From Candidatus Moduliflexus flocculans (lineage in GTDB: Bacteria > Moduliflexota > Moduliflexia > Moduliflexales > Moduliflexaceae), in NCBI GenBank assembly GCA_000739515.1, contig DF820455.1:1005864-1055768 (forward strand): 49,905 nucleotides of DNA, written 5' to 3'. The notes below the pieces were generated by a model. The model worked only from the letters and a program-made list of their open reading frames with translations, was not told where the DNA came from and ran no database searches. Below, one piece after another: positions 24,608 to 33,799 of this stretch; position 1 is the first letter of the stretch; every line of letters begins with the position of its first letter. Both the position numbers and the translations under genes were made by a program.

Positions 24608-27565
24608 TTATGCGTTTTGCTCACTGACTTTGAACTGCGACGCTGCCGAAAGAAGAATCCCGGTGGCTTCGTTCAACTGGCCGATGGCGGCGAACGTTTC
24701 TTGCAGCGCCGCGCGGGTTTCTTCCATCTCCTCGCCTAATTCGCGCACCGCGCTGTTAATCTCATGCGCGTGTTCAGATTGATGCTGCATCGCCTCGTTG
24801 ACGCGGTCGAATTGAGGAGTTAAATCCTGAATCTGGCCGATAATTTGACTGAATTGCGTGCTGATGCGCTCGACATCTTCTGTGCCGTGCCGCACTTCGG
24901 CCATAAATTTTTCCATTTCCATGACGCCGGATGTGACCGCTCCCTGCATTTCCTTGACCATGTCTTTAATATCTAACGTGGCCAGTGCGGTCTGATCCGC
25001 TAATCGGCGAATTTCCCGCGCCACAACGGTAAAACCGCGCCCGTATTCTCCAGCTTTTTCGGCTTCAATCGCCGCATTCAGCGACAACAGATTCGTCTGA
25101 TCCGCAACTTTCGTAATCGTCGTGACGACGGTTGTAATATTATCGGCTTTTTCATGGATCGTCTGTAATTTCGAGGAAATTGCTTTCGACGCATTATCCA
25201 TCAAACGCATCGCCTCGTCCATGCGCTGCAAATCGGTCTGGCCGCTGCTGGCGAAATGGGCGGTCTGCTGCGATGTCTCGGCGACTTGCCGCATGGTCTC
25301 GACAAGATTGTTGGTCACTTCAGAGATTTGATGCACAGAATTGACGACCAGTTTTGTCGAATCCACTTGCGTCGAGACAATCGCTTCCTGTTCGCGCGCT
25401 GTCGCGGAAAGCTCGGCGGCAGAGGAGTTTACCTGGACTGATGAGCGTTGAATTTGCTGGACTAACGAACGCAACGCGAGCACCATCTGATTGATCGAAT
25501 GCGCCATCATCCCCATTTCATCACGGCGTTCGACAGGCAATGTATGGCAGAGATTGCCCTCCGAAACATCCCTGGTATAGGCCATAACTTTGGACACAGA
25601 TCGGCTGATACTGCGGCTGATCACAATGGCAGCAACGCAGGCGACCACGATACTGACGACAGCAACAATCGCGACCGTCACGACCGTGCGGATATAATGT
25701 TCGCTGGTTTCCGTCTTCATCTTTTCTGCCAACATTAAGACTTCATTAACTGGCATGGTGACAGCAATCGTATAGGTGAAATCCCCTACCGGCAGCGGCC
25801 TGTATGCGACAAATTTATCAACTCCTTCGAATGTGTAACGGCTGCTTCCGGTTTCGTTATGAAGCATTTTTTCTTTTGCAAGCACTGTCAGCGCTCCATG
25901 CTCTGCATCGGCCAGATTTTTCTGATCTGTCAGGCGATATTTCGGATGAGTGACCAGAATCCCTTGTTCATTGATAATGTAGGGGTAGCCCGTTTTGCCG
26001 TACACATGACCTTTTAAGACATCCCAAATAACATCCCATGTGAGACGCACCGTCACTACGCCTTTGAGCGTATCATTGACATAGACTGGCGCGGTTACTC
26101 GCATTTGGACTCTTTTGGTCTCCGCATCATTTTCCGCGCCAGTGATATAGAATGTATCATGTGTTAACGAGAGGCTGCGTTGAAACCATTTCTCTGAAGC
26201 TTTCGATGAAAGCTGGTCAGAAAAATGGCCGTCGTTCAGCATAATCTGTTCCTGCCCGGTGGCATCAAGCAAACCGATCTGCTGAAACAGCAGGCGCTCT
26301 TGCTGTTCGATATTGAGGCTTGTTGTCTGATATAAGGATAATATTTCCTGTTGTAAGGCGTCTTCCGCGCGTTGCCGGGAACTCTGTTCGATTTCGGTCG
26401 TGTCATAACTCAAGCAGATCACCCAGTTCCAGAGCGGAAATTTTCGGAATGCAACCGTCATATTCCGCCCATTTGATGTGTATTCTATTGCGCTGGTCTC
26501 TTCGCCGCGTCTGGTTTCAAGCAGGGCATTCAATTCCGAGATGCCGGTTTCCAGGATCAAATTTTTGCCGATCATTTCTGGATTTCGATGCAATTGGATG
26601 CTGCCGATAAAATCAATCACAAATGCTTCGCCGGATTCTCCAATTTTCGTGTTATTGAAAATGCCTTTCAACAAATCGCTCTGCTGCGGCGTGGCGACAT
26701 AGATCGCGCCGATCATCGCGCCAGCAGCGTCGGTAAACGGTTTATAGGCCGAGATATACCAGGTTTTCCCGATATATTCGCGCCCGGAATAGGTTTCTCC
26801 TTTCATTAACGCCGCGATAATCGGGTCTTGTGTGTTGTCGGAATGTTTTGCCGGAAGATAGGTGCCAATCGCGCGATGCCCGTCAGTTGTCGGAATGGTT
26901 GACGCCACGCGGATTAAATCGCCTTGCGCATTCATGCGTTGAAAAATCGTGCAATGGACTCCTGAAATTCGCTGAATATCATCTACAATCGGCACGGTCT
27001 GTGTGAGTTGTTCCAGGCGTTCTAACGCGATGTCACCAAATCGGAGTTGCGGCAGCGAAATCGAGATTTTCGACTTGGTCATCTGCTCGATTCCTTCCCA
27101 GACGACCGGCGACAACTCGTCTAAGGCGGGCGCGCCGTAGCGTTCTGTCATGATATATTCCGCGACGAATAAGGCATTTTTGACCTTTTCTTGCAATTGA
27201 TCATTTTGTACGCGGCACAATTCTAATAACCCTTCGATAATGCGAACCGCTTCTTTTTCGGCCGCGTCTTTGGCCTGGCGATCTGCGGTAAAATACCACA
27301 TCATATTGGCGGAATCTGCCAGGCGTCGAGCGGTCAGTTTCGTCGTATCAAGGAGTGATGTCACCTGTTGCCAATCTGCATCAAGACCGAAGCGCATTTT
27401 TTCCATCGCTTCTGTTGTCAACGCCTCATACGAATCGGCAATCGTCGTCTGGGAAAATGTGGTAAATTCATGCAATCCAAATCCTGCAATCAACATTCCG
27501 GAAATCGCAATAAAACCGGCCATGCTGACGAGCAATTTGATTTTGATTGACCAGTGTCGAAACAT
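24608..27565 (-). CDS. Methyl-accepting chemotaxis protein with multiple Cache-type sensor regions
   Basis: This is a 985-residue transmembrane receptor. TM1 is near residues 9-29. The very large extracytoplasmic part (about 30-620) contains a Cache_3-Cache_2-like region (GVHCTIFQRMNAQGDLIRVAST to YKPFTDAAGAMIGAIYV), a second unit with EAFVIDFIGSIQLHRNPEMIGKN, and a third with GKTGYPYIINEQGILVTHPKY. TM2 is near 622-648, followed by HAMP and the signalling domain. The conserved hairpin tip reads VADQTNLLSLNAAIEAEKAGEYGRGF. No CheW/CheA genes are nearby and there is no C-terminal CheR pentapeptide. The ligand is unknown. Confidence 0.95.
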   Translation of the reverse strand: MFRHWSIKIKLLVSMAGFIAISGMLIAGFGLHEFTTFSQTTIADSYEALTTEAMEKMRFGLDADWQQVTSLLDTTKLTARRLADSANMMWYFTADRQAKDAAEKEAVRIIEGLLELCRVQNDQLQEKVKNALFVAEYIMTERYGAPALDELSPVVWEGIEQMTKSKISISLPQLRFGDIALERLEQLTQTVPIVDDIQRISGVHCTIFQRMNAQGDLIRVASTIPTTDGHRAIGTYLPAKHSDNTQDPIIAALMKGETYSGREYIGKTWYISAYKPFTDAAGAMIGAIYVATPQQSDLLKGIFNNTKIGESGEAFVIDFIGSIQLHRNPEMIGKNLILETGISELNALLETRRGEETSAIEYTSNGRNMTVAFRKFPLWNWVICLSYDTTEIEQSSRQRAEDALQQEILSLYQTTSLNIEQQERLLFQQIGLLDATGQEQIMLNDGHFSDQLSSKASEKWFQRSLSLTHDTFYITGAENDAETKRVQMRVTAPVYVNDTLKGVVTVRLTWDVIWDVLKGHVYGKTGYPYIINEQGILVTHPKYRLTDQKNLADAEHGALTVLAKEKMLHNETGSSRYTFEGVDKFVAYRPLPVGDFTYTIAVTMPVNEVLMLAEKMKTETSEHYIRTVVTVAIVAVVSIVVACVAAIVISRSISRSVSKVMAYTRDVSEGNLCHTLPVERRDEMGMMAHSINQMVLALRSLVQQIQRSSVQVNSSAAELSATAREQEAIVSTQVDSTKLVVNSVHQISEVTNNLVETMRQVAETSQQTAHFASSGQTDLQRMDEAMRLMDNASKAISSKLQTIHEKADNITTVVTTITKVADQTNLLSLNAAIEAEKAGEYGRGFTVVAREIRRLADQTALATLDIKDMVKEMQGAVTSGVMEMEKFMAEVRHGTEDVERISTQFSQIIGQIQDLTPQFDRVNEAMQHQSEHAHEINSAVRELGEEMEETRAALQETFAAIGQLNEATGILLSAASQFKVSEQNA

Positions 27566-27648
27566 AACATCTCACTTTTTAATACAGGGATGATCGTCAA
27601 ATCGGAAAACATCGGCATAATATTGTGCGTGTTTTCCTGAAAAGTCAA

Positions 27649-28143
27649 TTAATTTCTCCGCGAAATCATGCCGGTCTCTGATTTAAGAACCTTGACCAAT
27701 TCAAGAGCGCCATGCTCCCAGAGCTCGGTATAATGCCGATTCAGCACAAAGCCATGTTTTTGATAGAAATGGACAGTGGCATGGTAAGCAGGTTTTACCT
27801 CTGGCGGGACAGTCAACACGACGACTCGCTCAAAGCCAAGCTGCCGGGCATGATGGACGAAGCGTTCCATCAAGCGCGAGCCAATTCCCTGTCCGCGAAA
27901 GGCTGGATGCGTCGCCATCAGCGTAATCTGCAAGGAGCCATCCAGAGAGGTGAATATCAGACAGCCAATCACCTGGTTGTCTAATTCGGCGCAGAAGACG
28001 TCGTGAAACAACAGGTCGCGGCGCGTATCTTCCGGCACGTTGGCTGTAAACCATTCGCCAGTCAACAGCCCGGCAAGCGCAACGATTTGTTCGATAATGC
28101 AAGCGGGAGGACGACAATATAAGCAAATTCGGTCTTCGCGCAT
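27649..28143 (-). CDS. GNAT family N-acetyltransferase
   Basis: The acetyl-CoA loop FRGQGIGSRLMERF follows the strand LMATHPA. Later HFYQKHGFVLNRHYTELW is the typical C-terminal strand-helix. The 164-residue protein has a cysteine-bearing N terminus (CLYCRPPAC), which could bind metal or be incidental. The start is two bases after the stop of the upstream large gene, so it is translated from the same message. The substrate cannot be inferred. Confidence 0.88.
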   Translation of the reverse strand: MREDRICLYCRPPACIIEQIVALAGLLTGEWFTANVPEDTRRDLLFHDVFCAELDNQVIGCLIFTSLDGSLQITLMATHPAFRGQGIGSRLMERFVHHARQLGFERVVVLTVPPEVKPAYHATVHFYQKHGFVLNRHYTELWEHGALELVKVLKSETGMISRRN

Positions 28144-28145
28144 TA

Positions 28146-31070
28146 TCAGAAATCGTTCGCAATCGAGAACAGCAATTTTGCCGGGCCGACACGCGAAAAA
28201 TCGGTTTCCTGCGCGACATCTAAACGCAAATTGATCAGGCCAAATGGCCCATTAATCGGAAAGCGGAGACCTGCGCCATAGGCCGTGCGCACATCATCAA
28301 ATGTCACCTCATCCTCTTTTTTCCATCCCAGCCCCATATCAACAAATATTGCGCCGCGCAGCAAATCTACTGGCAGAAGCGGCATGCGGTATTCCATATT
28401 TCCTAAAAGAATATTCGTGCCGATCAGATTTTTTTCGTCGTCGTCAAGATCATCTTCAAGCCCTTGCCCTCGAAAGGTTAGCGGGCCGCCGACTTCGAAC
28501 ACACGGGCATTTTCCCCGACGCTGCTGAGCGCCATGAGCCGGAACGCCAACGCGCTGCGCCGCGTTATATGAAAATATTGCCGGGTGTCTGCCGTAAACG
28601 TGACGAACGAAATATCTCCAATCGCAGGCCGTATGCTGAACCGGGTGCGATTGCCATCAAGGGCGCCTAAATAGGTATATAACGAGGTATCGCGAACATA
28701 AGCAAGCGATGACACGGCGTAATAAAAATCTTCTTTTGGCAGTTCCTGCTCGTTTTCGATGCGATTCCCCTCTGCCATCCACCCTTCCAGGCCGAATTCG
28801 ACGCGGGTAAATTTATCAAATGGCCATGAGAAATCAGTGGATACGCCCCGTTCGACCGAAATATCGAACTCATCATCGTTCATTGAGAAGGTGCCGTTGT
28901 CAGCGGTAAATTGAAATGCGCGAATCGCATAATTCATGCGGCGCGCGCGATTGATATAAGCCACAATAAAATCCGATTCATCAAGGACTTCGGTCATATT
29001 GACCGAGATATTCAGGTTTTGATTCGCGAGCATATCCCCAAACGCCAAATGCCCGATCAAATAGAACGATTTCGTGCCGCCCGCTCCGCCAAACAGCAGA
29101 TATTCAGGGCGAAGAGTTGCGTTGTATCGTTTGGTTTTGATGGATTCGTCAGCAACAAACAGCGCCGTATTCCAATCTTTTTTCTCGACAGCCTTTTCCG
29201 ATGATACTGAAGAGGACACGGTTTGCAGCAATTCATCAAACCCGATTTCTGCCTGGTAATCGCGATAATTTTGCATCAGATTCTCGCGAGCAAATAAATC
29301 CCAGCCTTTTTGGGAAAAGCCTGAAAAAATCAAGCGGTCTGAGGCGCGCGCCCATGTTAGCGCCGGGTTATCCTCCGTCAGCCCAACAACGCCAGTGTTC
29401 GCGTTCGTAATCCGTCGAATGGCTTCCTTGCGAAGGTGATTCGGTTCAACGGGATTCCTCTGTAACGTCATCAAATAGAGATTACACACGTCAGATTCAT
29501 CCGAGATAAAGGCCAATGCGCTGCCATCCGGCGACCAGACCGGCGTAAATTCATTGGCGGGCGTATCAGTCAAAAGATAGGACTCATTGCGTTCCCTATC
29601 GTAAAGCGCTAAATCGGATGGCCCGAATTGCAATTTATCGAGATTGGAAAAACGCCCGGTGTCAGTAGAATACGCGATGAGCTTACCGTCCGGCGACCAG
29701 GCCGGATGGCGATTTGAATACAAGTCATTGGTCAATTGCGTCATTTTTTCGGTGCCAATATCAATCAAAAACAGGTCTTCCTGTCCATTTTTCGTGCCGG
29801 TAAACGCGATCACGTTTTCGGTCGGCGACCAGGCTAAAAAGCTGATGCTGCTGACATTGGGAGTGAGTTTTTTGGTGACTTTTCGCGTGTGAATATTCTG
29901 AAGATAAATGGCGTTTTCTCCCCCGGCTTTGGCGTTGAAGGCGATTTGTTGACTGTCGGGCGACCAGGTGAGCGACGCATTCAAGTAGCGCAACGTTTCG
30001 AACGTGCCCGCCCGTTCGCCTTCAACTAATTTGTGGAGGATTTTCCCGGTTTCCGCCGATGCTAAATAAATAGTGCGATAAAAATCGCGATCCGACACAA
30101 ACACGACATATTTGCCGTCGGGGGAAATGGCGGGCATAATATTCAGCGCAAATTTTTTTTCGTGATGTTTCACAAGCAAAGCGGCCTGTTCTTTAAGCGG
30201 ACGCTGACCGGAATCTGGCGCGGCGGCATATGCAGTCATCGTCTCTTCGCGCCAACCCGCATAAATTTCTTGCCAGGTCGTCGAGGCTACGGTCTGGATG
30301 ACATCCTCCCAGGGCTGATCTTCCGATAAGCGCTGCAATAATTCGGCGATCACGCGCTGACCATGCTTGTTGACGATATACTCCCACAATGATTGGCCAA
30401 AACGATATACCCGAATGTCTTGCATCTGCTCCACGTCATCAGGCTTGGGCAAAGTTCCCTGCGCCACGCCGTCGCGCAGCCACATGACAGTGAGCGGATT
30501 ATTGTATTCTGACAGATATTCCGCCATACCCTCGACGAACCAGAGCGGCAGGTAAATGCCCGGTGAAAATGCCGCGAAACCTGATTTGCCGCCGCTTAAA
30601 ATGTCGAATTGAAACGCATGAGTCAATTCATGCACGATGACGTGATTAAAGCTGCGATACGAGCCTAAAAACGGAATGACAATCCGACCTTTCAGACTTT
30701 CCGTGACGCCGCCAATCCCCTCATCCAGCATTCCTGAAATAACTTCAGTTTGCTGGAAATCGTCAGACGAGGCGTAGATAATCAGCGGAATTTTATGGAG
30801 AAAATCATGATTGAGCGCCTTCGAGAGATAAGCATACGCTCGCTCGGCCATTTTGACGGTATTATCAGCCAGACGTTCCTCGCCTTTATAAAAATAAATT
30901 TTGAAATGGGGCGTTTCGCGCGTTGCCCATTTGAAGACCTTATAATGAACCTTATTTTTGCCGAATCTGGGGTTCAATACTTGCGCGAACAGCGATGACG
31001 GGAGATGGATCGCAAGCAGAATCACGAAAAGCATGATCAGAACGTTGGGAATGCGGTGGTTAGTGTTCAT
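28146..31070 (-). CDS. Zinc-peptidase / TolB-like propeller / Omp85-type barrel fusion
   Basis: A signal peptide (1-29) precedes a gluzincin-like domain with HELTH at 147-151 and a downstream WFVEGMAEYLSEY (E180 or E184 as third ligand). Residues about 330-620 hold PD40/TolB-type repeats, several with SPDGK-like turns (LTWSPDSQQIAF, AWSPDGKLIAYS, VWSPDGSALAF). The C-terminal third looks like a bacterial surface antigen (BamA/TamA-type) barrel, with GGPLTFRGQG and a final strand ending in phenylalanine. The start ATG 31070 follows a G-rich site, and an ATG at 31145 lacks one. It probably sits in the outer membrane with the peptidase in the periplasm. The GNAT gene follows after two bases. Confidence 0.85.
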   Translation of the reverse strand: MNTNHRIPNVLIMLFVILLAIHLPSSLFAQVLNPRFGKNKVHYKVFKWATRETPHFKIYFYKGEERLADNTVKMAERAYAYLSKALNHDFLHKIPLIIYASSDDFQQTEVISGMLDEGIGGVTESLKGRIVIPFLGSYRSFNHVIVHELTHAFQFDILSGGKSGFAAFSPGIYLPLWFVEGMAEYLSEYNNPLTVMWLRDGVAQGTLPKPDDVEQMQDIRVYRFGQSLWEYIVNKHGQRVIAELLQRLSEDQPWEDVIQTVASTTWQEIYAGWREETMTAYAAAPDSGQRPLKEQAALLVKHHEKKFALNIMPAISPDGKYVVFVSDRDFYRTIYLASAETGKILHKLVEGERAGTFETLRYLNASLTWSPDSQQIAFNAKAGGENAIYLQNIHTRKVTKKLTPNVSSISFLAWSPTENVIAFTGTKNGQEDLFLIDIGTEKMTQLTNDLYSNRHPAWSPDGKLIAYSTDTGRFSNLDKLQFGPSDLALYDRERNESYLLTDTPANEFTPVWSPDGSALAFISDESDVCNLYLMTLQRNPVEPNHLRKEAIRRITNANTGVVGLTEDNPALTWARASDRLIFSGFSQKGWDLFARENLMQNYRDYQAEIGFDELLQTVSSSVSSEKAVEKKDWNTALFVADESIKTKRYNATLRPEYLLFGGAGGTKSFYLIGHLAFGDMLANQNLNISVNMTEVLDESDFIVAYINRARRMNYAIRAFQFTADNGTFSMNDDEFDISVERGVSTDFSWPFDKFTRVEFGLEGWMAEGNRIENEQELPKEDFYYAVSSLAYVRDTSLYTYLGALDGNRTRFSIRPAIGDISFVTFTADTRQYFHITRRSALAFRLMALSSVGENARVFEVGGPLTFRGQGLEDDLDDDEKNLIGTNILLGNMEYRMPLLPVDLLRGAIFVDMGLGWKKEDEVTFDDVRTAYGAGLRFPINGPFGLINLRLDVAQETDFSRVGPAKLLFSIANDF

Positions 31071-31126
31071 TAATGATACCCCCCTCTCAGAATGAAGAGA
31101 TTTTTTGGATGAAACACATTCACATT

Positions 31127-31155
31127 TATATAGAGTTGTCATCATTCACTGTCAA
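31127..31155 (-). promoter_or_regulatory. Strong sigma70-type promoter
   Basis: On the minus strand TTGACA (31155-31150), a 17-base spacer and TATATA (31132-31127) lie 57 bases before the peptidase-barrel start. Confidence 0.8.
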
Positions 31156-31367
31156 GCGAAACGATATTCGATTTTCTAAGATCGGACAATTCCAGCCTGA
31201 AAGCGCTCATTTTCCTGAAAAATTTTTCAAAGATTGCGCATTTTCCCTGATGAATCGTGCAACTCGTATCTTATTGAAAATAAACGATTTATCATAGCGC
31301 TATCTTCAAAAAGCCTTCTACATCGGCGTCTTCATCAAAAAAAAAGAAAAATTACATCACATTTCTG
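31156..31367. other. Intergenic stretch, no gene seen
   Basis: This AT-rich part of the 494-base gap lies between the two divergent promoters (31127-31155 and 31368-31396). I see no coding sequence, repeat or clear hairpin in it. Confidence 0.6.
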
Positions 31368-31396
31368 TTGACGTTAAAAAAGACATTTGCTATATT
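31368..31396 (+). promoter_or_regulatory. Strong sigma70-type promoter of HU gene
   Basis: TTGACG (31368-31373), a 17-base spacer and TATATT (31391-31396). The implied leader to the HU start is about 160 bases, which is long. Confidence 0.75.
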
Positions 31397-31564
31397 CGGC
31401 ATGTCAGGATAAGAAGTCAGACGGGTCATCTCGAACGTTTGATTTCTCCTATATCAGGCAAGCGCAGGTTCATCCATTCACCCCTGCTGAAAATGATCGG
31501 GAGATGATTTTCACGCAGAGTTATTGTCTAACAGCAACGTTATAGTAGTGGGAGGAGTAATATC

Positions 31565-31843
31565 ATGAATAAAGACTCTTTAATTGGAGCCATGGCTGAA
31601 AAATCTGGTTTGACCAGAAAAGATTGCGAAAGCGCCCTGAATGCATTTGTGGACAGCGTCAGCGATGCGTTGACCAAAAAAGAAAAGGTCACATTAATCG
31701 GTTTTGGCACATTTTCTGTTGTCACCCGCAAAGCCCGCACTGGCCGCAACCCAAGCACCAAAAAGCCGATGGAAATTCCGGCAAAAGATGTTCCCAAATT
31801 CAGCCCTGGCACAAGCCTGAAGGAAAAAATCGGCGGAAAGTAA
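31565..31843 (+). CDS. hup: HU family DNA-binding protein
   Basis: HU bends DNA and compacts the nucleoid. The 92-residue protein has the family helix pair (MNKDSLIGAMAEKSGLTRKD), the turn VTLIGFGTFSVVTRKARTGRNP and the arm KPMEIPAKDVPKFSPGTSLKEKI. GGGAGGAG at 31551-31558 gives a strong ribosome site. The RxGRNPxT arm with its proline is intact, so normal DNA intercalation is expected. HU and IHF subunits cannot be separated with certainty, but the residues look like HU. Confidence 0.96.
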   Translation: MNKDSLIGAMAEKSGLTRKDCESALNAFVDSVSDALTKKEKVTLIGFGTFSVVTRKARTGRNPSTKKPMEIPAKDVPKFSPGTSLKEKIGGK

Positions 31844-31947
31844 ACCGGCTGACATTGCTTCGAAGGGCTGCGAATTGCTGTCGTTGTCGAGCATACGGAA
31901 GTTGTAGAACAACAAAAGCTGTTACGACAGGAAGGAAAGAGTTGCAG

Positions 31948-32012
31948 AGTGGTCTTCTTTACACGCCAATTTTTTTTGAAGACGTGGCGCTGACGGCGTG
32001 TAAAGAACCACT
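31948..32012. repeat. Imperfect inverted repeat between HU and khpA
   Basis: AGTGGTCTTCTTTACACGCC (31948-31967) pairs with GGCGTGTAAAGAACCACT (31995-32012) with a two-base bulge and a 27-base loop that carries a T-run. It lies in the 213-base spacer and could be an attenuating hairpin or a degenerate element. Confidence 0.5.
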
Positions 32013-32056
32013 GTGCTGCCCTTATTGGTCACGTGGAACAGGAACGCGAAGGTTCG

Positions 32057-32287
32057 ATGAAAGACATGGTACGTTTTATTGCGGAAGCCCTGGCTGATGA
32101 GCCGGAACAGGTCGAGGTTGTTGAAATTCAAGGAAGTCATAGCACAATTGTTGAATTGAAAGTTTCAGAACGTGATCGAGGGAAAATTATTGGGCGTCAG
32201 GGGAGAACAGCAGACGCAATACGGACACTCCTTAAAGCAGCCGGAAGGAAATTGGGGAAAACCTATATTTTAGAAATTATTGATTAA
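32057..32287 (+). CDS. khpA: KH-domain RNA-binding protein KhpA
   Basis: A small (76-residue) single KH domain with the loop GKIIGRQGRTADAIRTLL, whose GxxG is GRQG. KhpA, with KhpB, binds RNA and affects cell division and sRNA stability in other bacteria. I chose ATG 32057, preceded by GAAGG. The ATG at 32033 would add MEQEREGS and is possible. In many genomes khpA follows rpsP and ffh, and here it follows HU instead. No KhpB in the window. Confidence 0.93.
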   Translation: MKDMVRFIAEALADEPEQVEVVEIQGSHSTIVELKVSERDRGKIIGRQGRTADAIRTLLKAAGRKLGKTYILEIID

Positions 32288-32351
32288 TTTCTGATGTGTC
32301 TGATTTTTACCAGAACAGGTTTATGAGTTGGCGCTACGGGGGCAGGAGGCA

Positions 32352-33791
32352 TCATACCTCCCCCGCCGGGATGACGGCGAGGCGTTCACTCTCCTCTTTT
32401 CCCTGTTCTTGAGTAAATCGCTGAAGAAGTCGAAGAATATCTGGAACATGAAATGGTTTTGCAATAAAGAGCTTCACGCCTAATCGAAAAACTTCCTGCC
32501 GAACATGTTCGTAACTATTGCCACTGACGACAATGATATTCGCCAGTGGGTTCATGCGTAAAATATTTTTGATTGCCTCAATGCCGTTCATATCCGGCAT
32601 CGAAATATCAATCGCAACAATATCCGGCAATTGATCGGCGTACAAAATCATGGCTTGCGCTCCGGTTGAGGCCGTTCCCACCACTTTCCCTCCGATCATT
32701 TCGATCATTTCGCAAAACATTTCTACGACAATTTGCGTGTCATCCACGACAATATAACGCGGTGTTCGTCCTTGAGGAAGATGAAAACGAACATTGGTCG
32801 GATAATAGATCTGGTGATCCTCCACGATCTCTGTCTCTTCGACATCGGCGTGAGTTTGCCAATCTTGTCGCACGAAACCGGGCTGAATTTGCGCAAGCAG
32901 GCGCGTATCGTACAATTCTGCTGCGGTGAAAATGGCGGATGGCCTGGATTGCAAAAAGAGTTCGAGTCCGGATACGAGGCCAATATAAAATAACTCATTC
33001 ATCTGCATCGCATAAATATTTTTTTGCAGCAATGTGACTAATTCTTCTTTATCAGTATCCAGCAGGTCAGAAAAGACGGAGGCTGCTTTTTGCAGCGTTG
33101 AATTCAGGTAGGTTGTCGCATGTTCGATTCCGCGTAAACAGGCGAGCAGCGTGTCAGATTCGTGTTGGATATGTTCCTCGAACGTCACGAGCAAGCTTTG
33201 CCCCGTCAGCCAGTTAACCCGGCCTTCATGCCCAGGAATGGACGAATATAAGCCAGAAAAATAGCGCGTCCCCCCGATGTAACATGCTTGGCTTGTCCAG
33301 GGTTCCCAGCAGGCGACCGCATCAATTTCGCGGTTTGCGAACAGTTCTAACTGTTCGATAGGAGAAGCGTTCACCACAATAATTTGGGAAAGATCAAGCT
33401 GAAAATCTTTCGCCATATTATGAAAGAGAATTTCGACAAACGACCCCTGAACCATGCCGATTCGGCGTCCTTGCAAATCTGCTGGCAGTACAATCCCGCT
33501 CTCCGTTCGGATCACGAATTGATACGATGCAGAAATATCGGCTAACGGGGAAATAATACGGATTGGCAGGCCGTTCGCTCGCAGCGCCAGAAAATGCGGA
33601 AGGGTCTGTGTCCAGATAAAAGGCGGGGCAGAGGAGTGTTCGAACGCGTGAAGACAATTTTCTTCCGACGGAAAAAGCTTACATTCCACTTGAAGCCCGT
33701 AACGCTGAAAAAAGCCTAAGCGTTTTGCCAGGACTAATTGCGCGGATGTATGAATATCTTTGACTCCCCAGGCAACGATTGATTCTGGCAT
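32352..33791 (-). CDS. Cytoplasmic NMT1-type binding domain fused to C-terminal receiver domain
   Basis: Residues 1-230 resemble NMT1/THI5-like solute-binding proteins (VKDIHTSAQLVLAKRLGFFQRYGLQV, LQGRRIGMVQGSF, ANREIDAVACWEPWTSQA). There is no signal peptide, so this binding domain is in the cytoplasm. A helical region follows. Residues 346-460 form a receiver with VDDTQIVV, phosphoacceptor D396 in AIDISMPDMNG, S424 and K446 in AKPF. The start MPESIVAWG at 33791 lies eight bases after the FUN14 gene, and the open frame further upstream only shadows that gene. There is no output domain after the receiver. It could sense a metabolite and set or read phosphorylation. The order NMT1-REC is unusual to me. 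Confidence 0.85.
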   Translation of the reverse strand: MPESIVAWGVKDIHTSAQLVLAKRLGFFQRYGLQVECKLFPSEENCLHAFEHSSAPPFIWTQTLPHFLALRANGLPIRIISPLADISASYQFVIRTESGIVLPADLQGRRIGMVQGSFVEILFHNMAKDFQLDLSQIIVVNASPIEQLELFANREIDAVACWEPWTSQACYIGGTRYFSGLYSSIPGHEGRVNWLTGQSLLVTFEEHIQHESDTLLACLRGIEHATTYLNSTLQKAASVFSDLLDTDKEELVTLLQKNIYAMQMNELFYIGLVSGLELFLQSRPSAIFTAAELYDTRLLAQIQPGFVRQDWQTHADVEETEIVEDHQIYYPTNVRFHLPQGRTPRYIVVDDTQIVVEMFCEMIEMIGGKVVGTASTGAQAMILYADQLPDIVAIDISMPDMNGIEAIKNILRMNPLANIIVVSGNSYEHVRQEVFRLGVKLFIAKPFHVPDILRLLQRFTQEQGKEESERLAVIPAGEV

Positions 33792-33799
33792 AGATGCGC

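Noticed and set aside
32331..32370. Hairpin between khpA and the NMT1-REC gene
   Set aside because: The GC-rich stretch pairs poorly and part of it is the end of the NMT1-REC gene.
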